Of a stretch of DNA of 64,000 nucleotides, positions 53,060 through 61,398 are shown in pieces. Origin of the DNA: Hwanghaeella sp965227365 (lineage in GTDB: Bacteria > Pseudomonadota > Alphaproteobacteria > UBA8366 > Aestuariispiraceae); contig NZ_OZ245754.1 of NCBI RefSeq assembly GCF_965227365.1, forward strand, positions 496,001-560,000, written 5' to 3'. The number at the start of each line of letters is the position of its first letter. Positions within the stretch are counted from its first letter, which is position 1. Made by a program: the position numbers and the translations under genes. The notes under the pieces were generated by a model. The model was not told the origin of the DNA. It saw nothing but the letters and a program-made list of their open reading frames with translations, and did no database searches.

Positions 53060-53176
53060 ATTGACGTTTCCTTGTTCTCGGCGTTTGGCGCAATCGCTGC
53101 GCGGAATTCACGGCCGCTGGTTGTCGTGGCCGGCAATCTTGTCGCTGGGCGGCGCGCACTCTACGCTTCGCCAGCC

Positions 53177-53635
53177 ATGCAGGAAAGACGCAACCCATAT
53201 ATGATCCGCGCGCTTGAGCAAGCTCGACAGGCTGCCAGGCGCGGAGAATCGCCGATCGGCGCGGTCTTGGTCGACCGGACGTCGGGCGATGTCCTTGCCG
53301 AAGACGGCAACCGGGTCGAGGAACTGAAGGACCCAACCGCGCATGCGGAGATGCTGGTGATCCGACAGGCTGCGGAACGACAGAATTCCCCCCGGCTCAC
53401 CGGATGCGATTTGTACGTCACGCTGGAACCTTGCCCGATGTGCGCTGGGGCGATTTCCCATGCCCGCATCGGAAAGCTTGTCTTCGGCGCCTATGATCCC
53501 AAGGGAGGCGGGGTCGATCACGGCGCGCGCGTCTTCGACCGACCGACCTGTCATCATAAACCCGATGTCATCGGCGGTGTGTCCGAAGAGGATTGCGCCG
53601 CCCTGTTACGGTCGTTCTTCCAGGAAAAGCGTTAG
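53177..53635 (+). CDS. tadA: tRNA-specific adenosine deaminase
   Basis: 152 residues. Deaminates A34 of tRNA-Arg. Zinc/catalytic site: His-Ala-Glu in THAHAEML-type motif TAHAEMLVI, and PCPMCAGA. The ATG at 53177 gives MQERRNPYMIRALEQA, the normal start; an upstream frame from 53036 is not conserved. Confidence 0.95.
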   Translation: MQERRNPYMIRALEQARQAARRGESPIGAVLVDRTSGDVLAEDGNRVEELKDPTAHAEMLVIRQAAERQNSPRLTGCDLYVTLEPCPMCAGAISHARIGKLVFGAYDPKGGGVDHGARVFDRPTCHHKPDVIGGVSEEDCAALLRSFFQEKR

Positions 53636-53638
53636 GCC

Positions 53639-53905
53639 TCAGTCCTTGCTGTCGGCGATGCGTGTGGCCCTTCGCGCCCGCCGGCGGGGCCTTTGGTCCG
53701 CCGCGCTTGTGCGGCCAGCGGCACGGCGCCGTTCCTTCAATCGCTCCAGGATAGCCAGGCGCTCCTCATTGCTGGCACGCGGCCAGGCGCCGATTTCCTC
53801 TATGCTGCGCAGACAACCGACGCATTGGCCCGATGACGGATTGACCGCGCAGACGCCAACGCAGGGCGACGGGATATCGGGAAGGGGCATGCGCCTGTCG
53901 GTCAC
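53639..53905 (-). CDS. DUF1289 small protein
   Basis: 88 residues. The DUF1289 signature SPCVGVCAVNPSSGQCVGCLRSIEEIGAW has four cysteines that may bind iron-sulfur or zinc. The C-terminal half is Arg-rich. GTG at 53905 or ATG at 53890 may be the start. Convergent with tadA, stop to stop 3 bases apart. Function unknown. Confidence 0.85.
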   Translation of the reverse strand: MTDRRMPLPDIPSPCVGVCAVNPSSGQCVGCLRSIEEIGAWPRASNEERLAILERLKERRRAAGRTSAADQRPRRRARRATRIADSKD

Positions 53906-53998
53906 GGTCGGGCCATCTGCTGGATTACATTTCTGTTTTCGAACATGGAACGTGGATGCAGTCGCTTCAAGCGGCTCCTGGGCTTCCTCAATATTTCG

Positions 53999-54014
53999 AT
54001 ATTTCTAGAAATAT
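53999..54014. promoter_or_regulatory. ArsR operator 1 (16-bp palindrome)
   Basis: ATATTTCTAGAAATAT is a perfect 16-bp palindrome 37 bases before the arsR ATG, preceded by TTTCG. A near copy lies in the permease gene. Probably overlaps the arsR promoter. Confidence 0.7.
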
Positions 54015-54050
54015 AGTTGACATTCGCACCGTCGAAGTTAAATTGCCGGT

Positions 54051-54386
54051 ATGAGCGATCTTGAGCAAACCGCAGACAGGCTGGCCGCGCTGGGCAACCC
54101 GACGCGCCTGCAGATTTACCGTCTGCTGGTGCGTGCAGGCGCCGAAGGGATGAGCGTCGGCCGCATCCAGGAAGTCGTATCCATCCCTGGTTCGACCTTG
54201 AGCCATCATTTGAAACTGTTGGATACGGTGGATCTGGTGACCCGGGAAAAACAGGGAACGACCCTGATCTGCCGTGCGCGTTATGACGTGATGGATGCCG
54301 TCATCGGATATCTGGCCGATGAATGTTGCGTGGATGCCGGCGGGGACCGTGCGGAGACGTGGCGCAAAGGCGCTGTAACAACCTGA
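54051..54386 (+). CDS. ArsR/SmtB-family repressor
   Basis: 111 residues. Winged-helix (IQEVVSIPGSTLSHHLKLLDTVDLV) with a vicinal C92-C93 pair near the C-terminus and another Cys at 74, a layout fit for As(III) or another soft metal, though no alpha-3 CVCDLC-type site is present. Controls, by position, the permease 47 bases downstream and itself. Confidence 0.9.
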   Translation: MSDLEQTADRLAALGNPTRLQIYRLLVRAGAEGMSVGRIQEVVSIPGSTLSHHLKLLDTVDLVTREKQGTTLICRARYDVMDAVIGYLADECCVDAGGDRAETWRKGAVTT

Positions 54387-54433
54387 TTTTCCGACCGATC
54401 CGGACCGTGTGGGGGTCTTGAAAGAGAGATGCG

Positions 54434-55498
54434 ATGAGCGACGCAATACAACAAACCGAGCCTGAATCTTTCGATAGTTCTAGAAATTTCGCAAGTTGGA
54501 CGCGGCAGCGAATCGGATCGATCGATCGCGTATTCCTGACGGCTCTGGCCGTTGCGGCTGTCTGGCTGATACTGGATTTGACCGCCGCGCAGGACGGCAT
54601 CCTCGCGACCGGCGGCAATCTGCTTGGCATCGCTCCCTTCATCATTCTGTCCGTCCTTTTGGCGGCCTATCTGAAAGCGACGGGTGCCGACGGACTGATA
54701 GCGAAGGCTTTTGCCGGCAATATCGTGCAGGCGACCTTCCTGGCGGCGATTGTCGGGGCGTTGTCGCCTTTCTGCTCCTGCGGTGTCGTGCCGTTGATCG
54801 CCGCATTGCTGGCATCCGGTGTGCCTCTGGCGCCGGTCATGGCCTTCTGGCTGGCTTCACCGATCATGGATCCGGAAATGTTCGTCGTCACGGCGGCGGT
54901 TCTCGGTACGGAATTCACGGTGATCAAGACCGCGGCGGCCGTCGGCATCGGTCTGATGGGCGGTTTCACGGTGCTGCTGCTTGGTGGATCCAGCCTGCTC
55001 CGCGACCCGTTGATTGGAACGGCATCTACCTGCGGGACCTCGGCCTATACGCGCGGGAGCAAGCCGGTCTGGCGCTTCTGGGAGGAGAGTAACCGCAAGG
55101 CTTCCTTCTCCAAAGAGGCCAAGCGGTCCGGTTGGTTCCTGACCAAATGGCTGACGCTCGCCTTCCTGCTGGAAGCGGTGATGCTCGCCTATGCGCCGAT
55201 GCAGCAGATCGGTGAATGGTTGAGCGGCGCGGGCGCCTTGGCCATTCCCGCCGCGGCCGTTATCGGCGTGCCGGCCTATCTGAACGGGTATGCGGCAATA
55301 CCGCTGACCAGCGGCCTGATGGAAATGGGCCTTACCGCCCCGGCGGCACTGACCTTCATGGTCGCGGGCGCGGTCACCAGCATCCCCGCCGCCATCGCGG
55401 TGAAGGCGCTGGTCCGTTTGCCGGTCTTCCTGCTTTATCTTGGGATCGCGATGAGCGGTTCGGTCGTCATCGGCCTGACATACGCCCTGGCGATTTAG
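54434..55498 (+). CDS. UPF0718/COG0701-type permease
   Basis: 354 residues with about eight to ten membrane segments. Signature SPFCSCGVVPLIAALLASGVPLAPVMAF with C114 and C116, typical of COG0701 permeases that include ArsP-like organoarsenical exporters and metal transporters. The cytosolic loop has basic residues (about 200-225). With the ArsR upstream, an efflux role for a thiol-reactive metal or metalloid is plausible. The 3' end overlaps the convergent gene by 4 bases. An operator-like site falls within codons 12-17. Confidence 0.85.
   Translation: MSDAIQQTEPESFDSSRNFASWTRQRIGSIDRVFLTALAVAAVWLILDLTAAQDGILATGGNLLGIAPFIILSVLLAAYLKATGADGLIAKAFAGNIVQATFLAAIVGALSPFCSCGVVPLIAALLASGVPLAPVMAFWLASPIMDPEMFVVTAAVLGTEFTVIKTAAAVGIGLMGGFTVLLLGGSSLLRDPLIGTASTCGTSAYTRGSKPVWRFWEESNRKASFSKEAKRSGWFLTKWLTLAFLLEAVMLAYAPMQQIGEWLSGAGALAIPAAAVIGVPAYLNGYAAIPLTSGLMEMGLTAPAALTFMVAGAVTSIPAAIAVKALVRLPVFLLYLGIAMSGSVVIGLTYALAI
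54469..54490. promoter_or_regulatory. ArsR operator-like site 2 inside permease gene
   Basis: TTTCGATAGTTCTAGAAATTT matches TTTCGATATTTCTAGAAATAT at the arsR upstream site in nearly all positions, with a shared TTCTAGAA core (54478-54485). It lies about 35 bases into the permease coding region. Confidence 0.55.
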
Positions 55499-57765
55499 GC
55501 CGGGACATCCTTAGCCGACTGTAATGCCCGCCAGACCCTTTCCGGTGTGGCGGGCATTTCCACCTTGTCGGTACCCATGGCGTCATAGAGCGCCAGCATG
55601 AAGGGCGCCAAGCCGCCATTCGTGCCGAGTTCCCCGACGCCTTTCATGCCCAGATGATTTATCTCCGTCGTCATGCTGCCGTCGACAAGCGTGAACATCG
55701 GCAGGTCGCCGGCGCGGGGCAGACAATAATCCATGAAGGAACCGGTCAGCAGCTGTCCGCTGCCTTCCTCGTAGACCGTGTGCTCCAGCCAGGCCTGGCC
55801 GATACCCTGGACGATCCCGCCATGGATCTGGCCTTCGGCGATCATCGGGTTCAGCTTCACGCCCAGGTCGTCGGCCGAGACGTATTGCTGAATCGTGACA
55901 TGCCCCGTATCGGGGTCCAGTTCGACCTCGCAGACATGGGCACTGTTGGGCACGGTCTGATGGTTGCCTTCGAAGGCGGCCTCGCCGGCGCATCCCGGCA
56001 GGCCACGGTCTTCCAGTTTCTGGGTCAGTTCGAACAAGCCGACGCGGCGATCGGTGCCGACGACCGTGAAGGTCCCCTCGGCATAGGTGATGTCGGCGGC
56101 TGCGGCTTCGAGGATCTCCGCGGCCCCCTGCTTGCCGTTCTCAATCAGGTTGGTCGTCGCCCGGTCGATCGTGGTCGCGGCGATAGGAAGGGAAGAGGAA
56201 CCACCGGTTCCGCCGCCGATCTTGACCCGGTCGCTGTCGCCTTCGACGACGATGACCTTTTCCATCGGTATTTCCAGCCGCTCCGCGACGAGCTGGGCGA
56301 AGGCGGTCTCATGACCCTGGCCGGAGGCCTGGACGCCTGTCTTGACCAGAAGGTTGCCGTCCCGGGTGACCTCGACTTCGCTTGCCTCGTTCGGGGTGCC
56401 GCCGGTCAGGTGCAGGGCGGGGCAGATCGATATGCCGCGCTTCAACCCGCTTGCTTCGCTGGTTGAGCGCCGCGCCGCGAAGCCGGTCCAATCGGATGCT
56501 TCCAGAGCGAGATCGAAGACATGGGCGAAATTGCCGCTGTCGAAAACGAAGCCGGTTGCCGCCTTGTAGGGCATGGCCTGTTCCGGCACCAGATTGCGCC
56601 GCCGTAGATCCGCACGGTCCAATCCCAATTCCCGGGCCGCTTTCTCCACCAGGCGTTCGACCAGATATACGACCTCCGGCTTGCCGGCGCCACGATAGGC
56701 GTCCGTCGGGGCGGTGTTCGTATAAACGCCCTTGCTTCTGACCGTTATTGCGGGAATTGCGTAATTATGTCCGGCGACCTTGGCGAAACCCGGGCCGATG
56801 ATCGACGGGCCAAGAGCGGAAGCATAGGCGCCAAGCGCGCCCGTTGTTTCGATTTTCAATCCCAGGAAAGAGCCTTGATCGTCGAGCGCCAGTTCGGCCC
56901 GGCTTACCTGATCCCGGCCATGGGCGTCGGTGAGGCAGGCTTCGCCGCGGGTCGACACCCATCGTACCGGCCGCTTAAGCATCTTGGCGGCAAAGAGAAC
57001 CAGGGTCTGTTCCGGATAGTTCATCAGCTTCGCGGCAAAACTGCCGCCGACATCCGGCGTGATGACGTGCAGGTCCGCTTCGGCGATGGCCAAGGTTTCT
57101 GCAACCAGACGGCGGATCAGGTGAACGCCCTGGCTTTGCGTGAACAGGGTGTAGCGGCCCGATGCCGGGTCATACTCGCCCAGATAGGAACGGGTCTCGA
57201 TCGGGCTGACGATCACCCTGTTGTTGACGACACCGTCAATGCTGACCACATGGGCGGCGGTTGCCATGGCGCGTTCGACGCCGTCGGCGTCGCCGGTCGT
57301 CCAATCGAACGCGATCTCCGTCGCGGTCGCTGTGTCGGTATGGGCATCCAACTCTTCATAGTCGATATCGACCAGTTCGGCGGCGTCGCGCGCCTGGTCT
57401 TCCGTCTCGGCAACGACCATGACCACGGCCTCGCCGACATGACGTACCGTATCCACGGGCAGGGCAAGCCGCGTCGGTGCCTGGAAGGCTGTTCCGTCTG
57501 ACGAAGCCTGCGGCGTGATGCAGGGCAGGGGTTTCAACCCCGCCGCCTGTAGGTCGGCGCCTGTCAGAACGGCCAGAACGCCGGGTGCTGATTTCGCCGC
57601 TTCTACGTCGATTCCCCGCAGGGCTGCATGTGCGACCGGGCTGCGCACGATGATCGCATGGGCGACACCGTCCTTCTGCAGGTCTTCAACGAAACGGCCA
57701 TGCCCGGTCAGTAATCGGGCATCCTCCAACCTCGGTACGGAGCGACCGATTCCGGTTTCCTGCAT
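55495..57765 (-). CDS. Lone molybdopterin-binding hydroxylase large subunit
   Basis: 756 residues, xanthine dehydrogenase/CO dehydrogenase large-subunit family. N-terminal Ald_Xan_dh_C domain (SVPRLEDARLLTGHGRFVEDL), then the molybdenum domain with GGSFAAKLMNYPEQ, AYRGAGKPEVVYLVERLVE (form II, without the AYXCSFR of true CO dehydrogenase) and the active-site Glu in KGVGELGTNGG. No gene for the 2Fe-2S or FAD subunits is nearby, so partners must be elsewhere. Substrate unknown. Divergent from a TetR gene. Overlaps the convergent permease gene by 4 bases. Confidence 0.9.
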   Translation of the reverse strand: MQETGIGRSVPRLEDARLLTGHGRFVEDLQKDGVAHAIIVRSPVAHAALRGIDVEAAKSAPGVLAVLTGADLQAAGLKPLPCITPQASSDGTAFQAPTRLALPVDTVRHVGEAVVMVVAETEDQARDAAELVDIDYEELDAHTDTATATEIAFDWTTGDADGVERAMATAAHVVSIDGVVNNRVIVSPIETRSYLGEYDPASGRYTLFTQSQGVHLIRRLVAETLAIAEADLHVITPDVGGSFAAKLMNYPEQTLVLFAAKMLKRPVRWVSTRGEACLTDAHGRDQVSRAELALDDQGSFLGLKIETTGALGAYASALGPSIIGPGFAKVAGHNYAIPAITVRSKGVYTNTAPTDAYRGAGKPEVVYLVERLVEKAARELGLDRADLRRRNLVPEQAMPYKAATGFVFDSGNFAHVFDLALEASDWTGFAARRSTSEASGLKRGISICPALHLTGGTPNEASEVEVTRDGNLLVKTGVQASGQGHETAFAQLVAERLEIPMEKVIVVEGDSDRVKIGGGTGGSSSLPIAATTIDRATTNLIENGKQGAAEILEAAAADITYAEGTFTVVGTDRRVGLFELTQKLEDRGLPGCAGEAAFEGNHQTVPNSAHVCEVELDPDTGHVTIQQYVSADDLGVKLNPMIAEGQIHGGIVQGIGQAWLEHTVYEEGSGQLLTGSFMDYCLPRAGDLPMFTLVDGSMTTEINHLGMKGVGELGTNGGLAPFMLALYDAMGTDKVEMPATPERVWRALQSAKDVPA

Positions 57766-57926
57766 GACGAAAATCCCTTGCGGAAGAAAGGTTCTGGATG
57801 TGTGGCCGGAGTCTAGCAACTGCACCGGACCGGGAAAAGCATGCGGGGCGGGCAAGTCTAAAAATATTGATCTTGCGACGCGCAGATACCATGTTTTCCT
57901 TATACAACAACGGCGAACATTCGGTT

Positions 57927-58532
57927 ATGGCGCGAACGAAATCCTTTGACCCGGAACAAGCCCTGGAATCGGCTTTGCAGTTGTTCTGGACGAATGGCTA
58001 CGAGCAGACGTCGATGCAGGAACTGGTTGAGGCGATGGGCATCAATCGGGGCAGCCTCTATGACACGTTCGGGGACAAGCGCCAGTTATACAGCAAGACC
58101 ATCGAACGCTATCTGGATTGTTATACGCTGAAGGATATTCGCGCCGTCATGGCGGAAAACGAATACAGCCCCCGCGAACAATTACGCCTGTTGTTCGATC
58201 GCCTTGTCGAGGAGGGGGCGGGGATCAACCGGAAGCGGGGCTGCCTTCTGACCAACACGATCACGGAGCTTGCCCACCGCGATCCGGAAATCACCCAGCA
58301 GGCCAAGGAAGGCATAAGGCATGCGGAGGAGATTCTGACCAAGCTCGTTCGACAGGGGCAGGCCTTGGGTCAGTTCAATACGGCCGAGGACGCCCGCGCC
58401 TTGGCGCGTTTTCTGGTGAATTCCATTCAGGGCATCCGTGTTCTCTCACGGATATACGGCGAACGGGAACCCTTGGCCGATATTGCCCGGATCGCCTTGG
58501 ACACGATGTCGGCAAGACCGGTTACGCACTAG
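57927..58532 (+). CDS. TetR-family regulator
   Basis: 201 residues. HTH in ALQLFWTNGYEQTSMQELVEAMGINRGSLYDTFGDKRQLYSK. C-terminal domain resembles the AcrR/TetR_C group (CLLTNTITELAHRDPEI). Divergent from the molybdenum hydroxylase gene, which it probably controls. MFSLYNNG at 57891 is another possible start. Confidence 0.9.
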   Translation: MARTKSFDPEQALESALQLFWTNGYEQTSMQELVEAMGINRGSLYDTFGDKRQLYSKTIERYLDCYTLKDIRAVMAENEYSPREQLRLLFDRLVEEGAGINRKRGCLLTNTITELAHRDPEITQQAKEGIRHAEEILTKLVRQGQALGQFNTAEDARALARFLVNSIQGIRVLSRIYGEREPLADIARIALDTMSARPVTH

Positions 58533-58660
58533 GCCGACAGCCTCGGCCGCAGTGCTGAAATAGCGCGCATTTTAGTAAACCCAATCCAAAAGTTCCCCTT
58601 AAAGTCAAACGGTTAGAGTGGCGCGCCGGCGCCGTCTCCGCTTATCTCTCTGCTTCTGGG

Positions 58661-60145
58661 ATGGGCTGGATGGCGCATAGGATGTTCCGACATCTACAAA
58701 GACTGAAAACACAAGCAGCCGGATTACTGGCGGACCGCCGCGGCAGCGTGATGCAATTGTTTGCCTTCGCGCTATTGCCGGTCATGGCGGCGAGCGGTCT
58801 GGCGGTGGACGGTACGCGTCTGTTCCTGGTCCGGGACTCCGTGCAACGGGCCGTTGACGCGGCCGGGCTTGCAGCTGGGCATACGCTTCAGGTCGAAGAC
58901 ATGGAAGCCGATGCGCGGAGTTTCTTCGACGCGAATTTCACCAATATCGAGAATGTCGCAACCGTGACGAATTTCGATATGACGACGAATGCGGACAACT
59001 CGGTCATCGATGTTGCCGCCACCGTTTCCGTGAACACCACCTTCATGCGCCTGTTCGGTTTCGATTCGGTAAGTTTCACCAGAACCGCCCAGATCACGCG
59101 GGAAACGCGTGGCATGGAACTGGCGCTGGTGATGGATAATACCGGTTCGATGCGCGGCGGCGGCAAGATGTCGGCTGCGATCACCGCCGCGCACAACCTG
59201 ATTGAAGCTGTCTTCGGGGATGACGACGTCAATCCGAACCTTTGGGTCTCCCTGGTTCCCTATACCGCGACGGTCAATATCGGCACTCAGCATTCCGAAT
59301 GGCTGACGCTTCAGGGGCAGGCCAATATCGGCACGGGTGGCAGTTACGAGCCGACGGCCTGGCGGGGATGCGTGGAGGCACGGGACGGCGGCCTGGATGA
59401 AACCGACGATACGCCGGACATCGCGCCCTTCACGCCCTACCTTTATGCCGACAATGTCGACAATGACTGGATCCTGACCGATTCCGACGGAAACGTGACC
59501 GGCTTCGATCTGGCGGAACAGAATTCCGCTCAGAATAACGGGCGCGGCCCCAATCTGGGCTGCGGGCCGCCGATCACGCCGTTGGTTGCCTCGAAAGCCG
59601 TGCTCAACGCCGCGATCGACCAGATGGAGCCCTGGCACCGCGGCGGCACCACCGGGAATCTGGGCTTGGTATGGGGGTGGCGTGCCTTGTCGCCATCCTG
59701 GCGCAGTTTCTGGGAAGGGACGGCGTTGAATACGCTGCCGCTCGATTACGAAGAACCCTTCATGGACAAGGTCGTGGTGATCATGACTGATGGCCAGAAC
59801 CAGTTCTTCGATTTCACCGGACACGAACCCGATGACGGCGACGGCCCCGACGGGTCCGACTATACCGCCTATGGCCGCCTGGGCGAATTCGGCTTTTCGT
59901 CCTTGAACGCCGCACGGGCGGAAATCGACGATCGCTTTGCGCGGACCTGCGAGTCGATGAAGGCGGAAGGGATCATCATCTATGCGATCACCTTCGGCTC
60001 GACCCCGAATTCATCCACGCAGAATCTCTTTAGAACCTGCGCGACAAAAAGCAGCTTCTTTTTCCATGCCCCGAGCAATTCGGAGCTGGAAGACGTGTTC
60101 ACTACGATCGGGCGCCAATTGTCGAATTTGAGGATTTCAGAGTGA
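58661..60145 (+). CDS. TadG-like protein with von Willebrand A domain
   Basis: 494 residues. One N-terminal membrane segment (LLADRRGSVMQLFAFALLPVMAASGLAVD), preceded by the RxGS-type cleavage region typical of Tad pseudopilins. A vWA domain (about 150-490) has a MIDAS of the DxTxS type (D159, T161, S163 in MDNTGSM). Part of a TadG-TadE-TadE set. Start could be 58661, 58670 or 58682. Confidence 0.88.
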   Translation: MGWMAHRMFRHLQRLKTQAAGLLADRRGSVMQLFAFALLPVMAASGLAVDGTRLFLVRDSVQRAVDAAGLAAGHTLQVEDMEADARSFFDANFTNIENVATVTNFDMTTNADNSVIDVAATVSVNTTFMRLFGFDSVSFTRTAQITRETRGMELALVMDNTGSMRGGGKMSAAITAAHNLIEAVFGDDDVNPNLWVSLVPYTATVNIGTQHSEWLTLQGQANIGTGGSYEPTAWRGCVEARDGGLDETDDTPDIAPFTPYLYADNVDNDWILTDSDGNVTGFDLAEQNSAQNNGRGPNLGCGPPITPLVASKAVLNAAIDQMEPWHRGGTTGNLGLVWGWRALSPSWRSFWEGTALNTLPLDYEEPFMDKVVVIMTDGQNQFFDFTGHEPDDGDGPDGSDYTAYGRLGEFGFSSLNAARAEIDDRFARTCESMKAEGIIIYAITFGSTPNSSTQNLFRTCATKSSFFFHAPSNSELEDVFTTIGRQLSNLRISE

Positions 60146-60696
60146 TGGTGCGTTTGTCGGCATTCATGCGGGACCGGAGCGGGGTATCCGCGATCGAATT
60201 CGCCATTCTGGGGCCGCTGACCATCACCTTGCTGATCGGCTTGCTGGAACTGGGCATGGTGTTCCTGGTCAGCGGTTCGCTGGAGAATGCCGTGCTGGCC
60301 AGTTCCCGCTTCGGGATAACCGGAAACGCGCCCAGCGGCGTCACGCGTGAGGATATCATCCGCGACCTGATCGACCGGAACACGTTCGGTCTGGTCGATC
60401 AGGAGGAAGTCCAGATCGACACGATCGTCTATGACAATTTCTCCGATATCGGTAAGCCTGAGCCTTTTGCGGATGCCAATGGCGATGGTCAGTGGAATGA
60501 CGGCGAGTCCTTCACCGATGTGAACGGCAATGGACAATACGACACGGATGTCGGCCTGGCGGGGCTCGGCGGTGCGGGGGATATCGTGCTCTATCGCATT
60601 CGGTATCGGATCAGCACCCTGACGGCCCTGTTCGATCCCTTCTTCCGCACCATCGATCATTCCGCCGCGGTTGCGGTCCGGAACGAGCCGTTCTGA
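60145..60696 (+). CDS. TadE-family pseudopilin with EF-hand-like loops
   Basis: 183 residues. N-terminal prepilin-like region RDRSGVSAIEFAILGPLTITLLIGLLELGM, the site for pre-pilin peptidase processing being the G/S-x-x-x-E type. Residues 105-135 have two calcium-loop-like units, DANGDGQWNDGE and DVNGNGQYDTD. The ATG overlaps the previous stop (TGATG). Confidence 0.86.
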   Translation: MVRLSAFMRDRSGVSAIEFAILGPLTITLLIGLLELGMVFLVSGSLENAVLASSRFGITGNAPSGVTREDIIRDLIDRNTFGLVDQEEVQIDTIVYDNFSDIGKPEPFADANGDGQWNDGESFTDVNGNGQYDTDVGLAGLGGAGDIVLYRIRYRISTLTALFDPFFRTIDHSAAVAVRNEPF

Positions 60697-60704
60697 GGGC
60701 CGAG

Positions 60705-61274
60705 ATGAAGCGCGTTAGAAGATTTCTGAAAAGGTTCAGCCGGTCGCGCGGCGGGATCACCAGCGTTGAATTCGCCCTGACTGCCCCGATCCTGGCCATG
60801 CTGTTCACGTCGCTGGCGGAAACGGGCGTCTATCTATTGCTGCATGTGAAGCTGCAGCACGCGGCGGTATCGGTGGCCGATCTTATCACCCGGGATGAAA
60901 ATGTGAACGAGTCCACCGTCGCCGATCTTTTCGAGGCGGTGCCGCAGATCCTCAGTCCTTTCAGCATCGGTGCCGACGGTGTCGTCGTCGTCAGTGCCGT
61001 CGGGCGCGTCGGCAGTAACCCGACCCGGGTGCTCTGGCAAAGACGCGGCGCGGGCCCCCTGGTACGCGACAGCGATATCGGGGCGGAAGGCGCCACGGTT
61101 CCGGACCCGGAAGGGATTCCGGTCCGACCGGACGAGACGGTGGTGGTGGCAGAATTGTTCTACAATTACGAACCGATCGTATTGCCGATTTTCGGGCCGC
61201 GGGAAATCGTGAAGCATGCCTTCTATCGCCCGCGCCTCGGCGCCTTGCAGGAAATCGACCCCGACCCGCCGTAA
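60705..61274 (+). CDS. TadE/TadG-family pseudopilin
   Basis: 189 residues. Prepilin-like SRGGITSVEFALTAPILAMLFTSLAETGVYLLL and a C-terminal globular region. Follows the TadE gene by 8 bases. Together with the TadG-like and TadE genes this is a pseudopilin set; the tad ATPase, secretin and prepilin peptidase genes are not in the window. Confidence 0.85.
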   Translation: MKRVRRFLKRFSRSRGGITSVEFALTAPILAMLFTSLAETGVYLLLHVKLQHAAVSVADLITRDENVNESTVADLFEAVPQILSPFSIGADGVVVVSAVGRVGSNPTRVLWQRRGAGPLVRDSDIGAEGATVPDPEGIPVRPDETVVVAELFYNYEPIVLPIFGPREIVKHAFYRPRLGALQEIDPDPP

Positions 61275-61398
61275 AAGGCCGGTGCGGCGCGGTACGCCCG
61301 GTGGCAAACAAGCGCTTGAAAATCGGCATCCAATCCCCGACCCTACGGCAAAATTCCGTCTGCCACACGCAGGGCCAGTAATTCAAACGGGGGGTCCC

